Program-made: the position numbers and the translations under genes
Origin: Shimia marina
GTDB taxonomy: Bacteria > Pseudomonadota > Alphaproteobacteria > Rhodobacterales > Rhodobacteraceae
Direction of reading: 5' to 3'
DNA: 64,000 bases
Assembly: GCF_001458175.1 (NCBI RefSeq)
Contig: NZ_CYPW01000027.1
Coordinates: forward strand, 332,997-396,996
In this document: positions 47,301 through 55,283 of the stretch, in pieces
Numbering within the stretch: the first letter of the stretch is position 1
Layout of the letters: the number at the start of each line of letters is the position of its first letter
The notes under the pieces: generated by a model
Seen by the model: only the letters and a program-made list of their open reading frames with translations
Told to the model about the DNA's origin: nothing
Database searches by the model: none

Positions 47301-49160
47301 TTAACTGGGCTCTGCTGGGTTATCAGCTGAAATCACCCGGTTTTTTCCGGCTGCTTTCGCCTGCTGAAGTGCATGTCGGGCGCTGTCCATCATAGCGAAA
47401 GCGGTTGGATAGCGCGTGTCGCAGGGCTTTGCCTGTGTCAGACCGCCGCTCGCAGTCACGCAAAGCAGGTTGTCGCCGTCACAGAGGGTGCTAAGTGCCT
47501 CAATTCCGTGCCGGAGTCGATCAGCAACAAGTCGTGCATTGTCGATATTCGTGTCCGATAGAAGCACGGCAAACTCTGCTTCATTGATCCGGGCCAAAAC
47601 ATCAAGTCGGCGCAGGCCGTTTGTGCGGAGGGCATTTGCGACCTGTCGTAACAAGGATTGGGCGGCGTTTGCCCCAAGGCAATCACGCAGAGCGGAATAG
47701 TTGTCAATCTCCAGAAGGAGCAGCGTCAGCCCATCGCGAGAGCGATCTTTTTGATGCCAAGCCAGTGCCAGTTCGTCTTCAAAATGGGCGCGATTTGGGA
47801 GGCCTGTCAGGGGGTCGTGTCCTTCCATTGCGTTGGCGCGGCGTGCCAACTGTGCGCGTAAGCCCCGTTCCTCCTCGACGATGTCGGCGCGGGTGATCCC
47901 GGCGGCGACGCGACGACCAAGTTTTAGACTATAGACGCAAACAAAAATGACAAAGGCAAGATTGAGCAGATACACTCCATCGTAGGCCTGGCTGATGTGC
48001 ACGTCGTGAATGCCGGCACTCAGGGGGACGAGCCAGCCCAGCGTGTAAAACCACGCGTCTTTTTGGCGTTGCGCAATGGCGCGAGCACTTGTCATCAGCA
48101 TAAGGCCGATCACCACCACGCAATAGATCTGCAAGAAGATCAGATCTGCCGTGACAACGGGGAGAGGTGCCACAAATATCAGTGCCACGCCGAGCATGCC
48201 GACCATGGCAAACAGAAGCGGGCCGCGCAGCTCTCCGAATTTCTGCCAGATCAAAGTTTGGTGCATTGCGTAAGCAGCCCATGCCAAAATCAACACGCTG
48301 CTATACTCTAGCCGTACGCGAAGGGGGCGAATGTCTCCACCAAAGAGAATCTCAAGCGTGCCAGATAAAATGACTGCTCGTAGCAAGAGCGCGGCTGCAG
48401 TCAGAGCAAGGAGCAGGCTGGCGGGATCCTTGCGATAGGCCAGAAACAGGAACAGATTGAAGAGGGCCACCAGCAATGTTGTACCCATGATGGCGCCTTC
48501 CATGACGCGACGCACTTGCAGGCGATCCTGATAAGAACCTGCTTCTGCGATGAACGGCGCGCTTAGGATGCCACCAAAACTGGAGAGGGATTTTCTGACA
48601 TGGATCACCAGAAGCCCTTCGCGCACGCCTTCAAGCGCGTAAGCGCGGGTCCCATGGGAGGCTACGATTGGCCCTGACATTGTGCCATCGGCACCAATTT
48701 CCAAGCTGTCTTCTGGTGCATCCAGAGGTACCCAGAAGATGCGATAGGCATCATGGACGCGTGGCAGCGCGACAACGAGCTGTTGTTGATGCAAGGGAGG
48801 GAGATTGAGTAAGGCGGCGTAGGTTGCGATTCCGTCTGCAAACGGATTTGTGTTCGTCTTGGGTACGTCATTAGCCCAGTCATGAGGCACTTCAAGTTTT
48901 TGAAGGGTGTCATTTTGAAACGCGTCGAGCGCGTCATCTGGAGGGAGATGTGTTCCGAATTTGAACCACCACAATCCCTGCAAAGAGGCGCGCTTTCCAG
49001 TTTCAAAGATAGCGTGTTCAAAGTTGTAAATAGGCCCCGAGGGCGGTGGTGTATCGTCTTCTAAGCTCAGCACTTGAGGAAGAAACAAAAGCACCACAAG
49101 GCTCACGACGCATAGTGCGGCGCAAGTGAGAAAAAACACGGATCTGACAGTCTGTGTCAT
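47301..49160 (-). CDS. 7TM sensor with degenerate GGDEF domain
   Basis: This 619-residue membrane protein has an N-terminal membrane helix (VFFLTCAALCVVSLVVLLFL). A periplasmic 7TMR-DISM-like sensor (about residues 40-215) comes next, then seven hydrophobic segments (225-410). A GGDEF domain starts at DPLTGLPNRAHFEDEL. The signature, normally GG(D/E)EF, reads NEAEF at residues 526-530, so cyclase activity is unlikely. RRLD at 517-520 sits exactly where the inhibitory I-site RxxD belongs. The protein may bind cyclic di-GMP as a receptor instead of making it (inference). It lies between the two valine loci without an obvious link. Confidence 0.85.
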   Translation of the reverse strand: MTQTVRSVFFLTCAALCVVSLVVLLFLPQVLSLEDDTPPPSGPIYNFEHAIFETGKRASLQGLWWFKFGTHLPPDDALDAFQNDTLQKLEVPHDWANDVPKTNTNPFADGIATYAALLNLPPLHQQQLVVALPRVHDAYRIFWVPLDAPEDSLEIGADGTMSGPIVASHGTRAYALEGVREGLLVIHVRKSLSSFGGILSAPFIAEAGSYQDRLQVRRVMEGAIMGTTLLVALFNLFLFLAYRKDPASLLLALTAAALLLRAVILSGTLEILFGGDIRPLRVRLEYSSVLILAWAAYAMHQTLIWQKFGELRGPLLFAMVGMLGVALIFVAPLPVVTADLIFLQIYCVVVIGLMLMTSARAIAQRQKDAWFYTLGWLVPLSAGIHDVHISQAYDGVYLLNLAFVIFVCVYSLKLGRRVAAGITRADIVEEERGLRAQLARRANAMEGHDPLTGLPNRAHFEDELALAWHQKDRSRDGLTLLLLEIDNYSALRDCLGANAAQSLLRQVANALRTNGLRRLDVLARINEAEFAVLLSDTNIDNARLVADRLRHGIEALSTLCDGDNLLCVTASGGLTQAKPCDTRYPTAFAMMDSARHALQQAKAAGKNRVISADNPAEPS

Positions 49161-49298
49161 TGTGGTTCGGCGGACCCGCTGCAGATGTCTGTATGCGATC
49201 AGCCTAAAGTTTAGGACCTTACGAACGCGTAAACATGTAACAGGCGGCGTCGTTTACATGCGAGTGTGCTCGAACGGTAATGTATATGCGCATAATTG

Positions 49299-49721
49299 TC
49301 ACTCTGCCGCGCGCGTCAGCATTGCTTGGAGGTTCTCAAAGGGAAGCCCCAGAATTGAGAGGGCCTGACTTTCATTGTCTTGAATGATTGGGACAACCGC
49401 AGGGAAGGGCTCCCAGCTGTGCATAGCCAATTGCGCCAATTTCTGACCAATAGGGTTTGGCGCGTAATAGACGATCAGCGTCTGCGCGTTGTTGCCAGTG
49501 AAAGCCTCGGCTTTCTTTGCCTGTGCTTTCATCAATGAAAGGTAGTCGTCATCCCATCCCGTCAGGGCGCTAAGGTCGACGAACTGTTTCTGGCCAGGGC
49601 GAAAATCCGGATGTGTTGCGTAGGTGCCAAAGGCGGAAAGGGTGTCAGCCGTGCGGGCTTCCCCTTCGTAGCGGACATACACCAGCCCGAGCGATTTTAG
49701 GATCCGAAAGGATACCGACAT
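49299..49721 (-). CDS. SpoIIAA/STAS-like protein, unknown function
   Basis: This 140-residue soluble protein reads like the small SpoIIAA-like fold, alternating strands and helices: RILKSLGLVYVRYEGEAR, then FVDLSALTGWDDDYLSLMK and TLIVYYAPNPIGQKLAQ. I do not recognise a named family. ATG 49721 follows AAGG; a TTG four codons earlier is possible. It lies just after mmsA on the same strand but beyond a terminator, so it probably has its own promoter. Confidence 0.6.
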   Translation of the reverse strand: MSVSFRILKSLGLVYVRYEGEARTADTLSAFGTYATHPDFRPGQKQFVDLSALTGWDDDYLSLMKAQAKKAEAFTGNNAQTLIVYYAPNPIGQKLAQLAMHSWEPFPAVVPIIQDNESQALSILGLPFENLQAMLTRAAE

Positions 49722-49745
49722 GCCTTGTCCCAACCATGAACACTG

Positions 49746-49772
49746 AAAAAAGGGGCGACTTTACCGCCCCTT
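49746..49772 (-). terminator. Terminator of mmsA
   Basis: AAGGGGCG (49750-49757) pairs with CGCCCCTT (49765-49772) around a 7-base loop. On the minus strand a T-run follows, 30 bases after the mmsA stop. Confidence 0.85.
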
Positions 49773-49802
49773 CCCGTAGATGAACACAGTTTTGAAGGCA
49801 GA

Positions 49803-51302
49803 TCAATCCATCTGCTTGAAGTGGAACTCTCCGCCTTCCTTGATGCCCGAAGGCCAGCGGGAGGTCACAGTTTTTGTGCGTGTGTAGAACTTGAACGCGT
49901 CTGGACCGTGCTGGTTGAGATCACCAAAGGCAGATTTCTTCCAGCCACCAAAGGTGTGATAGGCCAGCGGTACAGGGATCGGAACGTTCACACCAACCAT
50001 GCCGATGTTGACACGGCTTGCGAAATCACGCGCGGCGTCGCCATCACGGGTGAAGATCGCGGTGCCGTTGCCGTATTCATGATCCATCGCCAGACCCAGC
50101 GCTTCCTCATAGGATTTTGCACGCACCATGGACAGGACAGGGCCAAAAATTTCGGTTTTGTAGATGTCCATGTCTTTGGTGACATTGTCAAAGAGATGCG
50201 GACCAACGAAAAAGCCTTCCTCGTAGCCTTGCAGGCTGAAGTCGCGGCCATCAACCACCAGATCCGCGCCTTGATCCACGCCTGATTGCACCAGACGCAG
50301 GATATTCTCTTTGGCAGCAGCGGTCACAACCGGACCGTAATCCACATCGTCACCGGCGGTGTAAGGCGCGATTTTCAGCTTTTCGATGCGAGGGATCAGT
50401 TTGTCGCGCAGCTTGTCTGCGGTTTCTTCGCCCACAGGCACAGCAACAGAGATCGCCATGCAGCGTTCGCCAGCAGCACCATAGCCAGCGCCCACCAGAG
50501 CGTCTGCGGCCTGATCCATATCAGCGTCCGGCATGATGATCATGTGGTTTTTCGCGCCACCGAAGCACTGGACCCGTTTGCCCTGTGCGCAGCCGGTGCC
50601 GTAGATGTATTCAGCAATCGGGGTGGAGCCGACGAAGCCAACGGATTGGATCACGTCATCATAAAGGATCGCGTCCACGGCTTCTTTGTCGCCGTTCACA
50701 ACCTGAATGATGCCTTTTGGCAGGCCCGCTTCTTCGAGCAGTTCCGCGAGCATCAGAGGCACGGATGGGTCGCGCTCAGATGGTTTCAGGATAAAGGCGT
50801 TGCCACAGGCAATCGCTGGGGCAAACATCCACATTGGGATCATGGCCGGGAAGTTGAATGGGGTGATGCCTGCAGTCACGCCCAGTGGCTGACGCATGGA
50901 GTAGATGTCAATGCCGGGGCCTGCGCCGTCGGTGTACTCGCCTTTGAGCATCTGAGGGGCAGCAATGCAGTATTCTGCCACTTCCAGACCACGCTGAATG
51001 TCGCCTTTGGCGTCTGGGAAGGTTTTGCCGTGCTCAGAGGAAAGCGCTTCGGCCAGCTTGTCCATATCGCGTTGCAGCAGATCGACAAATTTCATCAGCA
51101 CACGGGCGCGGCGCTGTGGGTTGACCGCACCCCAAGCGGGTTGTGCGGCGGCTGCGGCGGCCACGGCAGCATCCATCTCAGCTTTGCTGGCCAGCGGAAC
51201 CTTGGCCTGAACTTCGCCTGTCGCAGGGTTGTAAACATCGGCAAAACGGCCGGATGTGCCTTTGACGTGTTCCCCGTTAATATAGTGTGTGAGCTCTTTC
51301 AT
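49803..51302 (-). CDS. mmsA: CoA-acylating methylmalonate-semialdehyde dehydrogenase
   Basis: This 499-residue aldehyde dehydrogenase makes propionyl-CoA from methylmalonate semialdehyde, the last step of valine breakdown. It has ITPFNFPAMIPMWMFAPAIA, the NAD-site segment SVGFVGSTPIAEYIYGTG, and the catalytic cysteine in GAGYGAAGERCMAISVAV, without the usual glutamate base, as expected for the CoA-acylating type. ATG 51302 (MKELTHYINGEHV) is preferred over 51314. It is divergent from a LysR gene, with a shared promoter region. Confidence 0.95.
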   Translation of the reverse strand: MKELTHYINGEHVKGTSGRFADVYNPATGEVQAKVPLASKAEMDAAVAAAAAAQPAWGAVNPQRRARVLMKFVDLLQRDMDKLAEALSSEHGKTFPDAKGDIQRGLEVAEYCIAAPQMLKGEYTDGAGPGIDIYSMRQPLGVTAGITPFNFPAMIPMWMFAPAIACGNAFILKPSERDPSVPLMLAELLEEAGLPKGIIQVVNGDKEAVDAILYDDVIQSVGFVGSTPIAEYIYGTGCAQGKRVQCFGGAKNHMIIMPDADMDQAADALVGAGYGAAGERCMAISVAVPVGEETADKLRDKLIPRIEKLKIAPYTAGDDVDYGPVVTAAAKENILRLVQSGVDQGADLVVDGRDFSLQGYEEGFFVGPHLFDNVTKDMDIYKTEIFGPVLSMVRAKSYEEALGLAMDHEYGNGTAIFTRDGDAARDFASRVNIGMVGVNVPIPVPLAYHTFGGWKKSAFGDLNQHGPDAFKFYTRTKTVTSRWPSGIKEGGEFHFKQMD

Positions 51303-51337
51303 GGCATCCTCCATAAACCTTTGGCGTCACAATAGGC

Positions 51338-51393
51338 TTGCAAAAATACCTCGAAAAGGGACAACTGTTCAAAATGGCTTTGCATAATTGCAA
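51338..51393. promoter_or_regulatory. Candidate LysR operator region between mmsA and lysR
   Basis: The 102-base divergent gap has TTGCAAAAATACC at 51338-51350 (identical to 47247-47259) and the inverted repeat TTGCA-TAAT-TGCAA at 51380-51393. These fit a site controlling both mmsA and the regulator gene. Confidence 0.55.
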
Positions 51394-51404
51394 GAGGTTG
51401 GGCG

Positions 51405-52298
51405 ATGGTTCAATGGGATGATCTACGGGTTTTCTTGGCGGTGGCCAGGGAGGAAAGCCTGTCTGCGGCCGGGCGTCGGCTCAATGTGGACCCTGCCACG
51501 GTTGGTCGCCGTGTTGGGCGTTTAGAGACCGCATTTGAGGCGCCTTTATTCGTAAAGTCGCCAACGGGCTATGCGCTTACCGATGCGGGGCAGCGCTTGA
51601 TGAACCATGCGCTTCGCGTGGAGCAAAGCCTGCAGGAGGCCACAGAGGAGATGGTCGGGCAAAGCAGTGGATTGTCCGGGCAGATCCGGATTGGGGCGCC
51701 TGACGGGGTGGCGAACTATTTGTTACCACAGGTTTGCGCGCGTATTGCCGAAGAAAACCCGGATCTCGACATCCAGATTGTGGCTTTGCCCCGGATTGTG
51801 AGCCTGTCGCGGAGGGAAGCGGATCTGGTGGTTGCTGTTTCGGTGCCAAGCGCCGGAAGGCTGACTGTCCAGAAGATCACGGACTATAAATTGCATCTGG
51901 CCGCGTCGCGCCGATACCTGCGTACACATCCTAAGATTGAGACTGTGGCGGACCTCAAGGATCATTTGGTGACGGGCTATATTCCGGACATGATTTTTGA
52001 CAAAGAGCTGGACTATCTCAATGAGGTGGGCGTGGAGCGTGTGCGGCTGGCTTCGAATTCTGCGGCCGTGCAATTCAATTGGGTGCGGACCGGATCAGGG
52101 ATTGGTGTGGTGCATGACTTTGCCATTCCCTCGGCACGCCGGGTGGTGAAGATCCTTGAAGAAGACGTCTCTTTAACGCGGAGTTTCTACTTGATCAGGC
52201 ATGCCGATGACCGACGTTTGGAGCGGCTCAATCGTTTCTCTGAAGCGCTTTGTGAGGGGATGCGTCAGGAGGTTGCGCGTCTGGAAAGCCAAGCTTGA
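51405..52298 (+). CDS. LysR family transcriptional regulator
   Basis: The 297-residue protein has a winged helix-turn-helix at residues 1-62 (WDDLRVFLAVAREESLSAAGRRLNVDPATVGRRVGRLE) and an effector-binding domain with IRIGAPDGVANYLLPQVCAR. It lies divergently from mmsA with 102 bases between starts, the usual arrangement of a LysR regulator and its target. It probably controls valine catabolism, possibly including the acd operon. The inducer is unknown. Confidence 0.9.
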   Translation: MVQWDDLRVFLAVAREESLSAAGRRLNVDPATVGRRVGRLETAFEAPLFVKSPTGYALTDAGQRLMNHALRVEQSLQEATEEMVGQSSGLSGQIRIGAPDGVANYLLPQVCARIAEENPDLDIQIVALPRIVSLSRREADLVVAVSVPSAGRLTVQKITDYKLHLAASRRYLRTHPKIETVADLKDHLVTGYIPDMIFDKELDYLNEVGVERVRLASNSAAVQFNWVRTGSGIGVVHDFAIPSARRVVKILEEDVSLTRSFYLIRHADDRRLERLNRFSEALCEGMRQEVARLESQA

Positions 52299-52368
52299 CA
52301 AGTGGTTGCGGACGGGCGACGCTCCAAATTGGGGAGTGACACTACGGAAATGCAAAGCGGAGGTTGCC

Positions 52369-52803
52369 ATGCTCGTACATCAGATTCTCAAGTCTAAGGG
52401 ATCCGAAGGCGTCCTGACTGTGAAACCAAACACCTTAGTGTCGGAGGCCGCCAAGATTTTGGCGGAAAAGCGGATCGGTACGGTGCTTGTGTCTGAAGAT
52501 GGGTCGACGCCGCTTGGTATCCTTTCGGAGCGCGATATCGTTCGGGAGCTTGCGAAGCGTGGTGTTGGTTGCATGTCAGACAAGGTCGAGGATTATATGA
52601 CCACCGAGCTGGTGACCTGTGGTCGCAATGACGATGCTGTGACGGTGCTGGAGAAGATGACCAAAGGCCATTTTCGCCATATGCCTGTAATGGAAGACGG
52701 GGCCGTTGTCGGCCTGATTTCATTGGGAGATACGGTCAAGGCGCGGCTGTCTGAACTGGCCATGGAAAAGGATGCGCTGCAGGGGATGATCATGGGGCAC
52801 TGA
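52369..52803 (+). CDS. Tandem CBS domain protein
   Basis: This 144-residue protein consists of two CBS motifs: LTVKPNTLVSEAAKILAEKRIG with VSEDGSTPLGILSERDIVRE, and MTTELVTCGRNDDAVTVLEKM with PVMEDGAVVGLISLGDTVK. Free-standing CBS pairs bind adenosine nucleotides and sense energy or redox state (family knowledge). ATG 52369 follows GCGGAGG; the frame from 52201 runs back through the LysR gene. It is an orphan with no visible partner. Confidence 0.9.
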   Translation: MLVHQILKSKGSEGVLTVKPNTLVSEAAKILAEKRIGTVLVSEDGSTPLGILSERDIVRELAKRGVGCMSDKVEDYMTTELVTCGRNDDAVTVLEKMTKGHFRHMPVMEDGAVVGLISLGDTVKARLSELAMEKDALQGMIMGH

Positions 52804-52920
52804 TGTGCCGTGACGTCTTTGTCCCGCAAAACTACCTATACGGTAAACAGACCTTGCAATCGGGCACGCAATAATGTTGCGTGCCGCCAGGACCAGGGTA
52901 GCTAACCGGGGGAGGCCCAG

Positions 52921-53418
52921 ATGCGCACCGCACTTTATCCAGGCACGTTTGATCCTATCACGTTGGGACATATAGATATTATTCGCCGGGCAGCGGTCTT
53001 AGTGGACCGGCTTGTGATTGGTGTGGCGATCAACCGCGACAAGGGACCTTTGTTCACCTTGGAAGAGCGGGTGGCGATGATCGAAGGGGAATGCGCCAAG
53101 CTTTCAGAAGAGACCGGCACGGAGATTGTGGCCCATCCTTTTGAGAACCTTCTCATCGACTGTGCCAAGGACGTGGGCGCACAGATCATTGTGCGTGGAC
53201 TGCGCGCTGTGACCGACTTTGAGTATGAATATCAGATGGTTGGCATGAACCGCGCGTTGGACAGCAGTATTGAGACAGTGTTTCTGATGGCGGATCTGAA
53301 ACATCAGGCCATTGCCTCTAAACTGGTGAAAGAGATTGCACGGCTGGATGGGGATGTGTCCAAATTTGTGCCCTCTGCGGTCAATGAGGCGCTTTTGGAG
53401 CGGCTTGGCAAAAAGTGA
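52921..53418 (+). CDS. coaD: Pantetheine-phosphate adenylyltransferase
   Basis: CoaD (165 residues) makes dephospho-CoA from 4'-phosphopantetheine and ATP, the fourth step of CoA synthesis. It starts RTALYPGTFDPITLGHIDII with the nucleotidyltransferase TxGH motif (here TLGH), has VRGLRAVTDFEYEYQMVGMN for phosphopantetheine, and SSIETVFLMADLKHQAIASKLVKEI near the end. GGGGGAGG precedes ATG 52921. The active-site residues are intact. Confidence 0.96.
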   Translation: MRTALYPGTFDPITLGHIDIIRRAAVLVDRLVIGVAINRDKGPLFTLEERVAMIEGECAKLSEETGTEIVAHPFENLLIDCAKDVGAQIIVRGLRAVTDFEYEYQMVGMNRALDSSIETVFLMADLKHQAIASKLVKEIARLDGDVSKFVPSAVNEALLERLGKK

Positions 53419-53654
53419 TGGCTTTGTCGTCGCTCCGTTAACCAAAAAAACCTGTAAAATGGCGTGTTGGTATCGCGTCTGTAACACGTCGGTTTTGCGG
53501 CGGTGCATTGTTTGCGATGCGCCGCACTGCCAAAGCTGAAGCAGGCGTGCGCGCAACGGGTTGTGGCGCAACGACTCTTTGCAAATCCGCTGCGATCAGG
53601 CATGAAGCACTTAACGGACAGATGGCCCCTATGGGCCAAAGAGGAGTGGTGCAA

Positions 53655-54641
53655 ATGGCAGGCGGTTTGCTGGCGTTGTTGGATGATGTGGCGGGCATTG
53701 CCAAAGTGGCGGCGGCCTCGATTGACGATGTGGCGGCGGGTGCGGCCAAGGCCAGCGCCAAGGCAGCTGGTGCGGTGATTGACGATGCGGCGGTGACGCC
53801 AAAATATCTGCATGGGTTTGAAGCCAAGCGCGAGCTGCCGATCATCTGGAAGATTGCCAAAGGCTCGATCAGGAACAAGTTGCTGATCCTGTTGCCTGCG
53901 GCTTTGCTGCTGGCCAATTTTGCGCCCTGGGCGATTTCTCCTTTGCTGATGCTGGGCGGCGCGTATCTGTGCTTTGAGGGGGCGGAGAAGGTGGTGCATG
54001 CCTTTGTTCCGCATGTCCCCCATGAGACGGGACATGCGGAGGAGGCATTTGGAGAAGCCGATGATCCTGCGCACCTGGAGGAAAAAAAGGCCGCCGGCGC
54101 AATTAAGACTGATTTTATTCTCTCCGCAGAGATCATGACGATTATCCTTTCAGGCATTCCTGAGAGCAATTTCTGGCTGGAGGCCTCTACGCTGGCGGTG
54201 GCGGGCGTGGGCATCACCGTTGCGGTTTATGGCTCTGTGGCATTGATTGTGAAAATGGATGATCTTGGGCTTGCGATGTATGCGGGTGGCCGCCTGTCAT
54301 TGACACGTACTTTGGGCCGGTGGCTGGTGCGGGGGATGCCCTATTTCATGAAGCTGCTTACCCTTGTTGGCACCGCCGCGATGCTGTGGGTTGGCGGCTC
54401 GATCGTGATCCATGGTCTTGAGGAACTCGGCTTTGGCTGGCTTGGACACCACATCCACGATATTGCCTATGCCGCAGGACACGTTGTTCCCGCTGCCTAT
54501 GAGGGATTTGTCGAATGGACGACCAAGGCCGCATTGGATGGTGTGTTTGGTGTGCTGCTTGGCACCGCGCTGATCCCGGTTGCGACCAAAGTGATTGGGC
54601 CGCTTGTGCAGGCAGTAAGTGGTAAGAAAAGCGCGCATTGA
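53655..54641 (+). CDS. DUF808 family inner-membrane protein (YedI-like)
   Basis: This 328-residue protein opens MAGGLLALLDDVAGIAKVAAA, characteristic of DUF808, and has several membrane segments (LLILLPAALLLANFAPWAI, LAVAGVGITVAVYGSVALIV, LVGTAAMLWVGGSIVIHG, GVFGVLLGTALIPVATKVI). The function is unknown. GAGGAG sits 8 bases before ATG 53655; the frame from 53508 adds an unlikely cysteine-bearing leader. The next gene begins close to or within its 3' end. Confidence 0.9.
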   Translation: MAGGLLALLDDVAGIAKVAAASIDDVAAGAAKASAKAAGAVIDDAAVTPKYLHGFEAKRELPIIWKIAKGSIRNKLLILLPAALLLANFAPWAISPLLMLGGAYLCFEGAEKVVHAFVPHVPHETGHAEEAFGEADDPAHLEEKKAAGAIKTDFILSAEIMTIILSGIPESNFWLEASTLAVAGVGITVAVYGSVALIVKMDDLGLAMYAGGRLSLTRTLGRWLVRGMPYFMKLLTLVGTAAMLWVGGSIVIHGLEELGFGWLGHHIHDIAYAAGHVVPAAYEGFVEWTTKAALDGVFGVLLGTALIPVATKVIGPLVQAVSGKKSAH

Positions 54642-54651
54642 GGTAGCTCCG

Positions 54652-55062
54652 TTGCCTGTTCTGCAAGACCAGAGTACGCGCCCGGTGGTGCGTGCTCATT
54701 GGGCTTGGTATGCCGCGTTGATCCGACAGCGGGAGCAGAGGTTTGAATTGCTCTCGTCGATGTTGCAATTTAAACGCGACTTGGAGACGGCGCGGTTTCC
54801 CGACGCGGAGCTGCGCACTGTACTGCAGACTCGGGTGACAATTGCCTCCCTGGCGGAGCGCCGAGAGCGGCGTGTGTTGGGGCGATTTTACAACTGGCTC
54901 TCAGGAGAGGATTCGCAATATATCCGGCTGGAAGGCCTTGTTTTGTGTGATGTTCTGCGCGTGATTGGCGCAGACGTCGGTGATATTATTGATATGACTT
55001 CGCGCTATGATTTGCGGATTGATGTGGCGCAGGAAGCTATGGAACTGCTGTCACAAACATAG
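54652..55062 (+). CDS. Hypothetical protein
   Basis: I do not recognise this 136-residue protein. It is hydrophilic, mostly helical, and rich in Arg and Glu (HWAWYAALIRQREQRFELLS, ASLAERRERRVLGRFYNWL), and has no signal or membrane segment. No ATG is available near the start: TTG 54652, 5 bases after GAGGTAG, is my choice; GTG 54619 would overlap the DUF808 gene by 23 bases. It is probably co-transcribed with that gene. Confidence 0.5.
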   Translation: MPVLQDQSTRPVVRAHWAWYAALIRQREQRFELLSSMLQFKRDLETARFPDAELRTVLQTRVTIASLAERRERRVLGRFYNWLSGEDSQYIRLEGLVLCDVLRVIGADVGDIIDMTSRYDLRIDVAQEAMELLSQT

Positions 55063-55283
55063 TTTTTTGCAGTTTATACGATCAGAAAGGTCAGTGTGGC
55101 ACACAACCATTTCGGGATCGGTTACCAAATTTTATCAAAAAGTAAACATATGAATGAATAATCATTTATGCGCGTGGCGCATATCGTCTATGCCTTGATG
55201 TGGTCAGGGTGCAAAGCGTAATCCGTGGGTTAGAAAGCCCTCGCCAGCCGTGCCAGCCGGGGACGCTTTGACGGATTACCACT

